Shown here: positions 1 to 10,818 of the stretch, in pieces
How the letters are laid out: each line of letters opens with the position of its first letter
How positions within the stretch are numbered: the stretch's first letter is position 1
NCBI GenBank assembly: GCA_029224185.1
Contig: CM055206.1
Coordinates: 13,378,047 to 13,442,046, forward strand
Reading direction: 5' to 3'
Length of the DNA stretch: 64,000 bases
Origin: Karalla daura
Taxonomy: Eukaryota; Chordata; Actinopteri; Chaetodontiformes; Leiognathidae
Notes under the pieces: model-generated
Told to the model about the DNA's origin: nothing
The model's input: only the letters and a program-made list of their open reading frames with translations
Databases searched by the model: none
Position numbers and translations under genes: made by a program

Positions 1-1048
1 TAGCGAAGCAATTATCTCCTCACATTAGCGATGCGCTTTTCTCGTAACACGGGGCAACTGTGTTAAAGTGAGAGGCAGATGCTCTCACTTTAGAGGTGAC
101 ATCATTCGCTTCTTTGCTTTTTTTCTCCTTCTGGCTTATCCCTCTCATTCTTTCACGCTCTTTGTTTTGATAGACAACCTTAATCGTGCCCTCCTGGGGA
201 AACACCTCCTTTAGTAAATGTTCACGTGTTGCACTCTCATTTACCTCGGATCGATACGGCACAAATGATGTAGAACAATCCGCACGAACAAGTTGCTCGA
301 GCTGCCGACAGCGTAATTATCCTGTGTGTGTTTTCTACTGCCAAACCGCAAAGCATAAATTAGAAACAAGGACAGAAAAGAATACCATCTTTTCCTTAAC
401 TGCCTGTGTGTCACTTTAAAAAGAAAACATAAAAAAAAAAACGATCAGTGAAGAGAGAATCAAGGACCTGATGTTTGTTTCGCTCATTTCTTCATTTCTC
501 AGACTCTGAGGTTGGCCTATTACAGAAATTCCTTCTTTTTTTTTTCTTTCCCCCCATCGCTGAAGAAATTTGATCCACTTGAAAGATTCAATGCTCTCCG
601 GTCCCCCTCCCAGAATAGATTTGAATAGATGAATTCTAATAACCATTGAAGAGAAAATGGCCTCTGTATTGTGCCTGCCATGCTCGTGCGCCGCTAGGAG
701 CCAGTTACTGTGACTACCAGTCTAAAAGAAATATTTAACTCATGAATATCAATGAATTGAGTCTCAGGGTATGACTTGATTGGATAATCTCTAGAGAGGA
801 AACACGCAAACAGGACGGGGGAGTGGGGGGGGCATTTGACTGACTGGCCTGCGATGCGTATAAAGCAGAGCCGTGTTCTCCGGTGCAACGGTAACCACAT
901 TTTTAAACGAACAAGCGATGTGTTCACGCGTAGAGCGAGGGATGCAATCAGTCAGGAGTAATAAAGCGCTGAGTGGTTGAATGGGAGAGCAGAGCAGACA
1001 GGCGAGGCCGGCTGGGGGTTGCGATGATGGGTGCGTGCGGAGCGTCAC
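1..1048 (-). other. plcb1: plcb1 intron 10 (partial), 3' part outside window
   Basis: Transcript-sense intron that begins with GT immediately after exon 10 (1048-1047) and runs off the left edge. I looked here for the next catalytic exon, which should start with the AGQLxGNSSVEMYRQ-type sequence of the X box, and did not find it. I see no recognisable transposon and no second gene. A short G-rich run sits near 817-833. The open frames in this stretch do not resemble known proteins. Confidence 0.7.
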
Positions 1049-1195
1049 CTGTGAGGTACGTGTTGTGTGAGGAGTTGATGAAGTAGTGGGAGAGGGGCAG
1101 CGTCATGTCTTCGCTCTGGTCCAGCTTCTCTGGCGGGATGATGCTGTTCTCCTCGCCGTTCAGGTACCGGGTGAAGCCTTCCACCGAGATGTGAC
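1049..1195 (-). CDS. plcb1: Phospholipase C beta 1, exon 10: end of EF-hand region and start of catalytic X box
   Basis: This exon encodes 48 full codons plus split codons at both ends (phase 1 in, phase 1 out; 147 bp). The peptide starts HISVEGFTRYLNGEEN and ends LSHYFINSSHNTYLT. The second half is the signature opening of the PI-PLC X domain. The histidine in NSSHNT corresponds to His331 of human PLCB1, the first of two catalytic histidines, and the following Asn is a calcium ligand in the family. The enzyme cleaves PIP2 into IP3 and diacylglycerol at the plasma membrane downstream of Gq. The acceptor reads ccctgcag before GTCAC; the donor is ACAG followed by gtgacg. The split glycine codon joins exactly to exon 9. 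No stop or frameshift is seen. The PLCB1-type sequence VEGFxRYLxGEEN separates it from PLCB4, which differs strongly here. Confidence 0.95.
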
Positions 1196-1618
1196 CTGCA
1201 GGGTCACAGCACAGCATTAGCGGTCTGACATTGAATCTGAAATCCAAATGTTGTGCCTGTGGATTAAAGGACAAGTCAACAAAGTCCCTGATGGGATCAT
1301 GATGTTATTTCAAACCAGGTTACGCAGGTTATTTTTCTCATAAATCTCCTAAAGCGGACTGAAAGTACGAGTGACTTTTCTACGATGATGACACACAACA
1401 CGGTCGATCCTACCTGTGTTGGCTGTCACATGGATGCACAATTTACTCTTGTTTGAAGTTTAGATTTACTGGGAGCCGGCCTCTCAAGATTTAAGACGGG
1501 CTTCGGGCTCAGGGCCACAGACAGAATGAGGCAGACACACTGACCAACAAACTGGTTTTGACATTTTCATTGGATTTGTTGACAACCAGGTAGATTGGTG
1601 AAAAGAGCTGTCATGTCG

Positions 1619-1770
1619 GAGTAAGACGGTCCCTGGTTCGCCTCCCGATCAGCCCGAGGATCTTTCTGTGTGCAGTTTGCATGTTCTCCTCCTGTCTGTC
1701 TGTGTATCTAGATTTTCTCAAGGTACTTCAGTTTCCTCAGCCAGAGTGGGGCTGAAGCTACTGAGAAGCC
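1619..1770 (+). repeat. SINE-like teleost repeat, worn copy A
   Basis: The stretch reads like the familiar fish repeat whose head resembles a tRNA (box-B-like ctggttcgcctcc) followed by 'tttctgtgtgcagtttgcatg', 'ttctcc' and a 'gtttcctc' block. At least five other copies of the same family occur in this window (near 17980, 21020, 36575, 40990 and 53310), which supports the call. The copy is truncated at the 3' end. The family name is not assigned. Confidence 0.6.
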
Positions 1771-2820
1771 ACTGACATGTGGAAACGACAGCTGAAGAAG
1801 CTAAAGAAAGATTATAAGGGGCAAAAAATGGAGAAATCCTCATTTTGACGTCTCAGTCCCTGAGACACAGACCAGAAGTGTACCGTGATGTAATGACATG
1901 GCTCTGGAACGGTGGGAAAGCGACAGGTTCTTTACTGGTTCACAAGACGAATTGAAACGAACCACTAGCATTTCAATATGGAAAAAGGGAATTGAGTGTG
2001 CTGGGACTGACTCCATCTGTAGTTGCATGACCCCAGTGACACCATTTAAGCACTAAGCTGTTGAGATAACGCATGGATGGATCGCTGGATAAACAAGGTG
2101 AATGAGAATGTGTCACAAATAGGTTTTTGTTTATGAATAATGTAAAGTGGTTATTAACGGGCTCTCAAGTTTGCATTTCAGTGTTTGTGTGTACACTGCT
2201 TTGCGTACACATACTGCAGGTGTCTTCTGACTAAGCAGTTGGAAGACAAAAAACATTCATAAACACTCATTAACATGGAGATTACATTAGTTGCTTAATT
2301 TAACCAGAATACTAATCGACTGTTTGCTGAAAGCCTTTTGCGGTTAATCCTTGGAGCCAACACCTCAGTGTTACACTTTCTTACGTTGCATACTGTAAAG
2401 AATTAGCCGTCTTTAGGAATATACAACACGAGCCTCTAAGCCTCTACCATTAGCTTCCTCTGGTGCAGCTACCGTCCATAATAAATCACACTGGGTTCTG
2501 AATGTGCGTGAGCTCCCTTGACGCTGCTCTTTCCCTGTTTGGATTGTTTGTCAAGGTCACTCGTGTTAAGCCTCGTCTTTCGCCTGTCATCGCCACGCTC
2601 ACATCTTCGCCGGGTAGCGACTAACCCCTGAATGAATAAGTAATTGCCGGCAGAGGGAACGCTCACATCTCCAATCATCCAGACACAAGATTAAAATTTC
2701 CATGCACATTTCCACACTACACCACACCTGCCTGGATTAGATTTTTTACAATGTATAACAAGCGCTCCAGGGGGGCGAAACTGTAACGCTCGCCACGTCC
2801 TCCTCCTCTGCCCATGCGCA

Positions 2821-2990
2821 CACTCACTTCATGTTATGCTAAATATGCTAAATGATGCAAGCTCGACGGGTGCAGCAGGTCCCTCTGGCCACTTTATGCT
2901 AATTAATGCGGTGCCGCCCTCTGCAGAGTTGCTGGACTAATTAAGGCTGGCTGCTGTCTGTGACATGCGAGCTCAGCCACACTCTGCGTT
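2821..2990. promoter_or_regulatory. Candidate conserved noncoding element in intron 9
   Basis: The sequence is non-repetitive and carries several developmental-factor-like sites close together: atgctaaatatgctaaatg at about 2838, atgctaattaatgcg at about 2896 (POU/homeodomain type), and ctaattaag at about 2937. Such clustering is common in vertebrate intronic enhancers. Regulatory function is inference only; conservation cannot be seen from one sequence. Confidence 0.3.
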
Positions 2991-3760
2991 CTGTACTCCC
3001 CGCTGACGTGCCAGGACCTCCCTCTGCCAGACTCGGGCCTAACCTCTGGATCGCTCACAGTCACACAGACCTAGACACAGAGTTTACCCAGATCCCAAGA
3101 CATTTGTAGGTCAAACAGTGAGTAACGGTGTTAACATGGCCCAGGATTAGAGGTGCGCACCACTGAGAGCCCAGGGGTGTGTACTCTGATGGTATTGCTG
3201 AAAGGGTGAAGCCAGACCTTTTGAAAGGAAGGGCAGTGTGAAACACTAAATTCAAATTGCATTAAGAAAAACTGTCCACTTTGACCAAGATCGGGACAAA
3301 GACAAACCTCTTATGAATTAAATAATCAGTGATAAAACAAGTGCCGACGCCCGGACAGACTTTGACAAAGAGCTTCCACTCTTCAAGATGAATCTGCAAC
3401 GATGCACCAGAATCCACTTCATCCGAGGGACTTAAAATGTCTTTTTTCATTTAGTGTTTTATTCATTGGGATGCAGACAACGTGGGAAGGTTGAGGCTGG
3501 CACACCAAAGGAGCCAACGACAGAGCAAATGCGATGATGAGTGAGTTATAACATCCAAAAGCTGGAAACACAGATGAAAATAAAACTAGGGCTATTTCGA
3601 GCCAGACCTGAGGCATCTCCCATCTTCAATTATGGGAGATGCATTTATGCAAAGCCACTGTGCACATGCTTCTTCCCTGCAATCTGAAAGTACACGCTTG
3701 TTAAGCACAAAACCACTTACACACACGCACACTTGTTTGAGTGTCCTTGAGAGGGGAAAA

Positions 3761-3802
3761 AGTGTGTGTGTGGGTGTCTCAGTGTGTGTGTGTGTATGTA
3801 TG
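3761..3802. repeat. Imperfect (GT)n microsatellite
   Basis: Two GT-rich runs are interrupted by gggtgtctca, followed by tatgtatgtc. Confidence 0.85.
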
Positions 3803-4924
3803 TCTATGAAGGTAGCATGTGGAGCTCTGGACCCCTCTGCAGAGCAGATGGCTGCACTTCCTCCGGCTAGATAAATACTTCACATGGGGAAATCTGTCAC
3901 TGGGACAGAGCAGGGCGTGATTCCAGAGCACCCGGGACAGGGCCGGAGCTACAGCGTCACAGCTCCGACGTGTAGCTGCGATCAGAGTCAAACACAGGGT
4001 GGTTTTGAACATCCTGTTTGGGTGACTATGATTAATTTGGTCACACATTTGTGACTAAAAAAAGGCACTTTGCGCAGGAGGGCTGATTGAAGCGGCACTC
4101 GAGCTCTGCTTGTGTCAGCTGAGGTCAACTCAGTTCACCGCAATCAGTAATAAAATGCCTGAATGTGAATGGCATAGTAACGACGTAGTGAACAGGTTTT
4201 TCGATAAACAGACACTTCTGGCAGTAAGGATTAGCATTTTTAGAATTTTTTAACATAAACTTTATTTAATAATGGCCTCCAGACTTTAGTCTATTCCCAA
4301 AAATGTCTCAAACACATTCAAGCAGGCTGTAAACTTCACATCCGAAACAGGGAGACAAAAGTTTATCGAATGCTGCATCAGTACATCAAGATTGAGTTGT
4401 GCTCATGGCTGCTACCTGAGAAAAATGCCCAACGTACAAATATTTAACAAATCGTGTGGCGTACTAAACACACACCTTGTATTGATTGGGTTAGTGAATA
4501 TCTATCTTATGTAATCAACAAGCACCTCCTGTCACAATGTTTGCACACAGGTCTAAGCTTAACTTAGACCTTAACGCGATAAGAATGATTTACAAAGCAA
4601 AAAGAAACTTTCACCACAGGTTCTGGGGCTTTCTAGAGCACGAAAGGAGGAAATAAACTTGACTCAGAGTAAATACGGTATGAGCTTATAAGACTGTTTT
4701 AGTTTAACATCACAGAGATAAAAACAACTCAGTATTTTGCTTGAGGATAAACAGAACACTGTGCTATATAAGTCAGCCGTTTTGGCACCTGCGAGGAACA
4801 TGCTTTCCAGCTGGGAAGAAATTTGCATTGGCACATACCCAACCCCAACGTTTGATATCTGAGGTGGGATGTTCTCCAGTTTTGTCCACTGACACTTCAG
4901 ACAACATTAAAGCACATCATGTCC

Positions 4925-5160
4925 AGTCGTGTTGGATGCATGCATATGAGCTGCTTCTTAATTATTCTGTCCCCCGAAACATCCTTTGGGGAGTGCTCCA
5001 GGAGCATGGAGTGGACCGTTCATTGCTTCTGTCTCTGCTTTTTGGAGATGATGTGGTGCTACTCGTTTCATCAAACAGTAACTCGTTTCATCCAGCTTGC
5101 ACTGAAACAGTTTGAGTTTTGCCGAGTGTGAAACAGCTGGTATGAAAATCGGGACCTCTT
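4925..5160 (+). mobile_element. Degenerate non-LTR retrotransposon (LINE) reverse-transcriptase fragment
   Basis: One plus-strand frame encodes the residues NILWGVLQEHGVDRSLL and then LLFGDDVVLLVSSNSN. These resemble two separated blocks of fish LINE reverse transcriptase: a WGVLREYGVD-type block and the catalytic LLFADDVVLLASS box. The polymerase box here reads FGDD instead of FADD. The 60 or so residues that normally separate the blocks are missing, so the copy is internally deleted. Beyond about 5115 the frame is lost, but nucleotides such as gccgagtgtgaaacagctgg still match the usual AECEAAG continuation. The copy is dead. A Rex1/Babar- or RTE-like clade is plausible but unproven. Confidence 0.65.
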
Positions 5161-5554
5161 TCCACTCTTCTCATTGACTGGGAAGCTCCCGAGAACAAGA
5201 AAGAGCCCTGGAAGCTCTTATATAATAGGAGCCACTACTTTCAGTTTCTCATGGGGTGAGAAACGTGGGTTTCAGATGGTCTAAGTCATCAACGCTAGCA
5301 CTAGCTACCTTGTTAGCATCTTGAGCCATGTGACTCTAATGGCTTAAATGATGCAGAGTGGGTGCAATGACTGATTAATCACCAATTAATGGGTAATTGC
5401 TCACCCAATGTTATCATTTCAGTTACACTCAGTCACGAGAGGCTAGCTTTTATTGATCCATTGTAAATGTCAGAACGTCATCTACTTCCAGCTTAATGCC
5501 GAAACAATTAAACACATAACACTTTTATGTATTTTAGTTTGTTTCAGTGGAGCT

Positions 5555-5715
5555 GAGGGGCTGCTTTTCCTACCTGTAGACAGAGCTATGCCTGCTGCTT
5601 CCCCCCATTTCCCCATGCTAACCTGCTGTAGCTGTAGCATCGTATTATACAAGCAGAGGAGAAACTCAGCTAAAGCAAAAAACGTTTCCCCAAAATGTCA
5701 AACAGTAGGTAGCAA
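5555..5715 (+). repeat. Interspersed teleost repeat, degraded
   Basis: The order of blocks (gacagagctatgcc, tgctgcttcccccc, 'gctaacctgctgtagctgta' and the closing 'cccaaaatgtcaaac') matches a repeat seen widely in fish introns, in which similar blocks precede an aaaatgtc-a-act end. The element class is not clear to me. No inverted termini can be defined. Confidence 0.4.
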
Positions 5716-5972
5716 AGCACTGAACTCTCTCAGCCACTTGAGCTGTCCTTGAAATCACTGAGCTGTGTACATTTTATAGATCATGTTCTCTCAGGGTAGA
5801 AGACAAAAGTAAGCGTGGGTGCAGAAGACGGAGTGATAATAAGGAGATAAATGAAAGCCTGTATGTATACCTTGCACTTTGGGCCACCTAAGTGCACTCT
5901 ACTTGCCACTTGCTGTTTGTTCAAGCTCTCTTGAAGCGCAAACAGACACCTTCACAACCTTCGCAAACTCCC

Positions 5973-6005
5973 GTCCTCCTCCTCCTCCTCCTCCTCCTCC
6001 TCCTC
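5973..6005. repeat. (TCC)n trinucleotide repeat
   Basis: About ten to eleven near-perfect TCC units, followed by a CT-rich stretch. Confidence 0.95.
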
Positions 6006-6372
6006 TCCCCTCTCTCTCCTCTCAAGGACCCGCCTCCTGTAATCTTATCCTCGCAAAATCAGACCACGGTGACTGTCCGAGTTGTTTTCTGAGGTGGTGT
6101 TTGGTGTGAGTTTGGATGCTCATTTGTGGTATTTACAGACTTCTAACCTAACACTATTCATCGGCACCCCACTGTGCACCATCACTTTCCCTGCGTTGCC
6201 ATGACAACACCCCTGTCAAATTTATTGGTGGGGGATAGAGAAGTTGGAAGAGATTCGTCATGTCTGGGTGATTTTCTTTACTGACGTATAAAAGGCTTGT
6301 GCCGGGTGCTCACGTGTACATGTTTGCACCGTATTTCAACGTTTGCACCGATAAGACATTTGAGCCACTGAC

Positions 6373-6539
6373 CTTTCTGTGCCAGCGACGCATTAGGTTC
6401 ATATTTGTCCACCAGCACCTGGACCTGCTCTGGTTTGAGAGGAGGGTAGAGTATTTCGTTCAGGCGAGGGTCTCGCTGCTTGTTGTTGATGAACTCCGTC
6501 ATCTGCTCCACTGTCAGGTATGGTCGACTCTTCGCCCCC
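6373..6539 (-). CDS. plcb1: Phospholipase C beta 1, exon 9: EF-hand module
   Basis: This exon is 167 bp: one base completing the split codon from exon 8, 55 full codons, and one base of the next glycine codon. The 55-codon length equals the human exon. Recognisable peptide blocks are GAKSRPYLTVEQM, INNKQRDPRLNEILYPPLK and VDKYEPNASLAQK. In human PLCB1 the equivalents are GAKSKPYLTVDQM, INLKQRDPRLNEILYPPLK and IEKYEPNNSLARK, so this is one of the most conserved parts of the protein. It belongs to the EF-hand array that links the PH domain to the catalytic barrel and helps hold activated Gq. The acceptor is a strong ttttttccgcag; the donor is AAAG before gtcagt. The ORF is intact. Confidence 0.95.
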
Positions 6540-7141
6540 CTGCGGAAAAAAAGGGAGGTGGGAGCGGGAATGTTAGGATTTGAAAAGTAAGATATGAGAA
6601 AATGAGGAGGAGATTAAAATGAGGAGGAATGAGAAGGTAATTAAAGCGCCTGCGAAGAGATGTGGAGTGGGAGAGCAACGGAGGAGCAAAGGAGCAGAGG
6701 ATTAAATGTTATGTTGAGTAAATTATGAGATTTGATTAAAATGCCTTTGATATCTGAGCCTGTTTCAGTGAATTATCATCTCCATATCCTCCTGGCTCTT
6801 GTGCCACCTCACTTAACTGTGATTAAAATCTACGACTTCTGGAGCGGCTTCGGTCGCGCTGGCGTGCCGCCGCTCCACTCCCTCGGGGCCAAAGGGCTCC
6901 CGCAGCACGTTGGGGGGCCACAACTGGGGCCATTACAACACTCCTGTCCTCTACTAATTAACTGCTCCTGATGGCTCTAGGGGGTAAAAGAGGGGTCTTA
7001 AACCTGCAGGACTGCTATGACGGCAGCCATTATCTACAGTAGGTGCACGTCTAAAGAAAACAAGATTATTGAAGACGTAAGTATTTTGTCTGCGCGTTAT
7101 TCAAACAAACAAACACAAGAGATGAGAAGCACGTTGCTTAC
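6540..7141 (-). other. plcb1: plcb1 intron 8 (602 bp)
   Basis: This is the shortest intron in the window, with a donor of the form gtaagc. It contains a CpG-bearing patch around 6840-6915. I see no repeat or gene in it. Confidence 0.85.
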
Positions 7142-7242
7142 ACGTCAGAGAAGATGTGGTCCAGCTCTGATCGAGGACAGATGTTGTTCAGGAACATGTT
7201 GTAGACTTCTGGAGTGAAGTCTTCCTGGGGAATGGAGTCGTT
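7142..7242 (-). CDS. plcb1: Phospholipase C beta 1, exon 8: EF-hand module
   Basis: This exon is 101 bp with 33 full codons plus two bases. The peptide begins NDSIPQEDFTPEVY, which is identical over 14 residues to human PLCB1 as I recall it and is the best single diagnostic of the PLCB1 subtype; PLCB2 and PLCB3 differ here. It continues with FLNNICPRSELDHIFSD. I placed the donor as GACGT followed by gtaagc, because this keeps the frame into exon 9, giving D-V-G-A-K-S against E-F-G-A-K-S in human. The alternative GAC before gtgtaa would break the frame. The acceptor is ctgctgcag. The exon encodes EF-hand-like helices of the linker region. Confidence 0.94.
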
Positions 7243-7998
7243 CTGCAGCAGACAAACATAACAGGGTCACAATTACTGTACACACCATAAAAGTCTGTTG
7301 TGTTGCTGTGACCTACATCTTCCATTTCGTGTGATCTGTTTACTACATGTACTTACAGAAAAGTGAAGTAATTTATCACACAAAGCCTCACCTCTTTTTA
7401 AAGGACTGCATATTCTAAACTGGAGTCAGCAAACCTTGTGGGTGTGTTAGACTTCTACCTCCATGAGCATGAGTCAAGTAAATCTCATTTATGTGGTCGA
7501 AATACCAAGCTTGACTCAAAGTGTTCCACTTTCTCTATCCCTCAGCACCATATTCAAAGGCAGATGAGAAAATTGGAGAATGGGTGTAGTAACACCCTTT
7601 ATCCAGCCTGTGGGATATTCTATCACTGACCACCCCCCCGCCCCCAACCTGCCTTCCCTCTGGAAGAGATTACACGCTCGCGCCCATTTCAAATACAGAT
7701 AATTACCAAAAAGATGACTGCCTGCAATTTACACCGAGACCTAAACAGAAAAAAAGAGAGGCTGCGGACACGAGAGCTCCTTATAGAGCTATCAGAGCCA
7801 AACAGGACCGATAAAGACGCAGCGCGCCGAGCGGCGAGGCCAGCGAGAAACAGAGCAGAACCGAGCACTCTCAGAGAGGAGCGAGAGGACAGAAAATGAG
7901 GAAGGATGTACCGAGGGAGGGTGATGCAGGTTGAGCCCGGGTGAAACTCAATGACTCATTCTAAAGACCTTGGTGCGACTGCGCTTTTTTCCCTCAGA

Positions 7999-8022
7999 GT
8001 GTGTGTGTGTGTGTGTGTGTGT
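7999..8022. repeat. (GT)12 microsatellite
   Basis: Perfect dinucleotide run in intron 7. Confidence 0.95.
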
Positions 8023-8123
8023 TTGAGGGATTAAGAGCACTATCGTTTAGCTGTAATTACGTGCGCGTTGGAACAACAGCAAATCCCACCAGACTTTCAT
8101 ACGGCAACACGTTTTTACCTCAT

Positions 8124-8128
<5 letters not shown>

Positions 8129-8179
<51 letters not shown>
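8129..8179. repeat. (CT)~25 microsatellite
   Basis: Perfect CT run of about 25 units in intron 7. On the transcribed (minus) strand it reads (GA)n. Confidence 0.95.
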
Positions 8180-8182
<3 letters not shown>

Positions 8183-8203
8183 GGGCTAATTATGTATAGT
8201 TTG

Positions 8204-8205
<2 letters not shown>

Positions 8206-8234
<29 letters not shown>
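8206..8234. repeat. (TG)14 microsatellite
   Basis: Perfect TG run 26 bp away from the CT repeat; together they form a compound simple-repeat block. Confidence 0.95.
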
Positions 8235-8752
8235 CTTGCTCGCTCTGATTGTTTTCAGCACCGCGTCTACTACTGCATGCGCATATGTGTTCAGGGCTGC
8301 GTTAAACAGGGTTTTTTTTTCTCTTCCCACTTGCAAACATGCAAATCGTCTGCAGAGGCCATAATACGGAGCTTGTTTGCCGCGTTGGGGGAGCGTTTAC
8401 ACCTCAATGCATGAGGGGGCACCTCCTCTCTGGTGATGTCTGACAGAGGTGGAGATAAAACAGCTTTTGTCATCTCTATTGCTCCCACCGGGTCTATTTG
8501 TTTCATTACGACCACGGCTACATCAGTTCTGAGTGGGAAGCCATGCAGACATCCAGAAAATAACACTCCAAAACAAATGAGTGGAGCAGCAATCAGCGGC
8601 TGTACCAGGAGACTGAGAGAGAGAGAGAGGAGGAACAGAGTGATGGACGGGTGGAGGAGATGAAAGACTTCGGAGACTCGAGATAAGGAAGAGGAGCAGA
8701 GAAGAGGGGACATAATAGAAGGAGGGAGGATTTCTGTATTTTGTTGTCTCAC

Positions 8753-8828
8753 TCTGCCAGAAGGGAGGTTACAGTTTTCCAGGGCAGTCTCCACTCGCTT
8801 CCTGTCAGCTGAGAACATCCTGAAGATA
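8753..8828 (-). CDS. plcb1: Phospholipase C beta 1, exon 7: first EF-hand region
   Basis: This exon is 76 bp: one base completing an asparagine codon split from exon 6, then exactly 25 codons, ending in phase 0. The peptide contains IFRMFSADRKRVETALENC and closes NLPSGR. Human PLCB1 has IYRLFSADRKRVETALEAC then SLPSSR, so the match is close and the length identical. The acceptor is attttttgcag before TATC; the donor is GGCAGA before gtgaga. Codons further downstream in the same frame belong to intron and soon become meaningless. The segment lies in the EF-hand array that follows the PH domain. Confidence 0.95.
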
Positions 8829-9710
8829 CTGCAAAAAATAACACACGAGAAAAAAAAAACACACACCCTTGTGAGTATTCACAGTACATGCCACAGAGCC
8901 AGTGGGGCTTTTTTCAGCCCTCCATGTCAAACTGATGAATCCGTCACAGCTTTTCTGATTGATACTTATTGAGGGCATCCTGGGAGCGCTGAAATGTAAC
9001 CACAGACTGCAGGGAAATTACGGATAAAGAGATAAAAATGAGACGGATGAGCAGTGAAAATGTAACATATTCAGAGGAAGAATAAAACCGGAAAATGGAG
9101 TCGGGACAATGCAAGGGGAGGCGAAAATAAAAGTAGGCTTCTTGAAACTAATCCAGTCTAATACCCCTGCAATGAATTCAATATTCATGAAGGTTATAAT
9201 GTTTAATTTATGTTCAACTTCATTTCAGAACTGTTGATTCACATTTTACAGGCTGCGTATTCCTCATTACTCTGCGATTGTCACTGAAGTATAAATCATT
9301 GTAAGTGTAACCAAATGTTACTTGTTCCACTGTCGCTGACACGCAGAGAACGAAGCACGCTGCTGCTCACACTGTCTGAGCTCCAGATGGTAACATTCAA
9401 CAACATATGTTCATACGCTCGTATGTCAGACATTACAAAGGCAGAGAAGGAAACAGAAAACATGTTTACAAAGAAAACACAGCACACGACGATGAACTGT
9501 TCTCTAACCACTATCATCTTCGCATCATGACCTTACTCCTCCTCCTCGCATTGAGGAGATCAGCCGTTGGTGTAAATAAACCGCAGTCACGAGATTAAAA
9601 CATCTCCGGCTTCATAACACATGACTAAGCATCATATGAACAACAGCTTTAGACATATAAGGTTTTCCCTGACTGCTTGGTCATCAGCGGTGAAGAGATA
9701 CAAGGCGTCT

Positions 9711-9730
9711 GTGTGTGTGTGTGTGTGTGT
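9711..9730. repeat. (GT)10 microsatellite
   Basis: Perfect run in intron 6. Confidence 0.9.
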
Positions 9731-10274
9731 GGCTGTGCTACCGTGCCTTGTTTTGATCCACTGTATATAAACAATAAATGAGATTTAGTGCGATGGATCC
9801 CAGCGCCCTCCGAGCCGCCACCTCCGGCTGCGGAGCTGCTTCTCCGTCGGTACACGTGGGCCCCGGCTTTAATTACATGCGGCGGTATGGGTACGCGGGT
9901 AGCATCCGTGAGAGCGAGCCGTATTTGCTCGGTGGGGGGGGGGGAGCGGAGTCAAGCTGACATTAGTCAAGCTGACATGTCCTCCCAGCTAGGAGGTTAA
10001 TTCCCTAAACGGCAAGGAGTGTCTCTCTCTGCCTCTGCGTGTTGACACCCCACTGTTTTTCCCTCCGCGGCAGCGCGGGGAGGTTATCGCAGAAGTTCAC
10101 TGCCGACCCGCCTCAGAGACAGACTTGACTAATGGTGATGGAGAGGGGCCTGGCTCTCTCTGGGAGCCGATGATGAATTCTCAGACAGGTGGAAGCGAAA
10201 CTGAAGTTCTTCCGCATGAAACACACGAGTGGGAATTCTCACATTTAGTGACATTTAGTGACTATTTCTCATAC

Positions 10275-10460
10275 CAGGGTTCCCACTTCTAACCAGAAAT
10301 TTTCCAGGACGCTTCCAGGACATTGTCCAACTGGGATAAGGTGACAACAGACATGTGCATATCTTTTAACCTGTTTGCATTTGTTAACAGGGCAGGGGGA
10401 AGAATGAACAATTTGAGCTTGTTTTCTCATTTCTATGACTAGAAAATTGGTCAATCATTT
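10275..10460 (+). mobile_element. hAT-type non-autonomous element, 3' truncated copy
   Basis: It begins with the terminal motif CAGGGTTCCCAC, followed by the 'ttttccaggac' blocks typical of a common teleost hAT MITE family. Its interior shares a long diagnostic stretch with the complete copy at 21142-21360: ggtgacaaca, an aacttt-like block, then cctgtttgcatt, and a ttctcat-ttcYatgact-gaaaat block near the far end. The right terminal repeat is not found, so this copy is truncated or eroded. Confidence 0.6.
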
Positions 10461-10764
10461 TCTTGTGTCATACACACATGGAAACAAATGAAGGTGGGAA
10501 AGGAAAAGGAAAGTGGTATAATTAACCATTTTCCTGCAGTTTTATTCTTCCCTGGGAAGAATAAACGGAGGACCCAGGTATGCTAATAAAGGCACACATA
10601 CACGCTGAGAATGCACGTATGCCGGAGCATATAAATGCTCATAGTAATGAGAGGAGTCAGAGGAAGCTCCGCATTGATCAAAAGAGCGGAAAGGATGCAG
10701 AGGGTAGAGAGAGCGAAAGAGAGAGAGAGCGAGGGAGAGGGAGGAATGAGTCAGAGAGACTTAC

Positions 10765-10818
10765 TTCTTGACGGGGATTCGCCCCTCGGGGTTGAGCTGC
10801 AGCTTCAGCCGAGTGTAC
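10765..10818 (-). CDS. plcb1: Phospholipase C beta 1, exon 6: 54-bp mini exon
   Basis: A 54-bp exon: one base completing a threonine codon, 17 codons, and two bases of an asparagine codon. The peptide is YTRLKLQLNPEGRIPVK; human PLCB1 has YTKLKLQVTPEGRIPLK at the same place with the same length. The donor is a strong AAGAA before gtaagt. The acceptor is tccaatacag before GTACAC. It lies at the junction of the PH domain and the EF hands. It is too short to stand out as an open frame but is unambiguous because both phases fit its neighbours. The exon is symmetric (phase 2-2), so it could be skipped without a frameshift. Confidence 0.93.

Larger units (their letters stand above)
1196..6372 (-). 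other. plcb1: plcb1 intron 9 (5.2 kb)
   Basis: Intron between exons 9 and 10, beginning gtcagt in transcript sense. It contains a worn SINE-like copy (about 1619-1770), a homeodomain/POU-site-rich stretch (2821-2990), GT-rich simple sequence (3761-3802), a LINE reverse-transcriptase scrap (about 4925-5160), another interspersed repeat (about 5555-5715) and a TCC tract (5973-6005). I recognise nothing in 1771-2820, 2991-3760 and 3803-4924. Confidence 0.85.
7243..8752 (-). other. plcb1: plcb1 intron 7 (1.5 kb)
   Basis: Intron between exons 7 and 8. It holds three long simple repeats (GT at 7999-8022, CT at 8129-8179, TG at 8206-8234) and otherwise unrecognised sequence. No nested gene is evident. 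Confidence 0.85.
8829..10764 (-). other. plcb1: plcb1 intron 6 (1.9 kb)
   Basis: Intron with donor gtaagt. It includes a (GT)10 run (9711-9730), a GC-rich patch (9785-9960) and a truncated hAT-type element (10275-10460). A 10-bp unit is tandemly duplicated at 10241-10262. The AT-rich stretch 9150-9250 is non-repetitive. No nested exon was recognised. Confidence 0.85.

Noticed and set aside
8291..8752. Downstream extension of the exon 7 frame
   Set aside because: After GGCAGA before gtgaga the frame enters intron; the true protein continues in exon 8 at 7242, where the phase and sequence match PLCB1.
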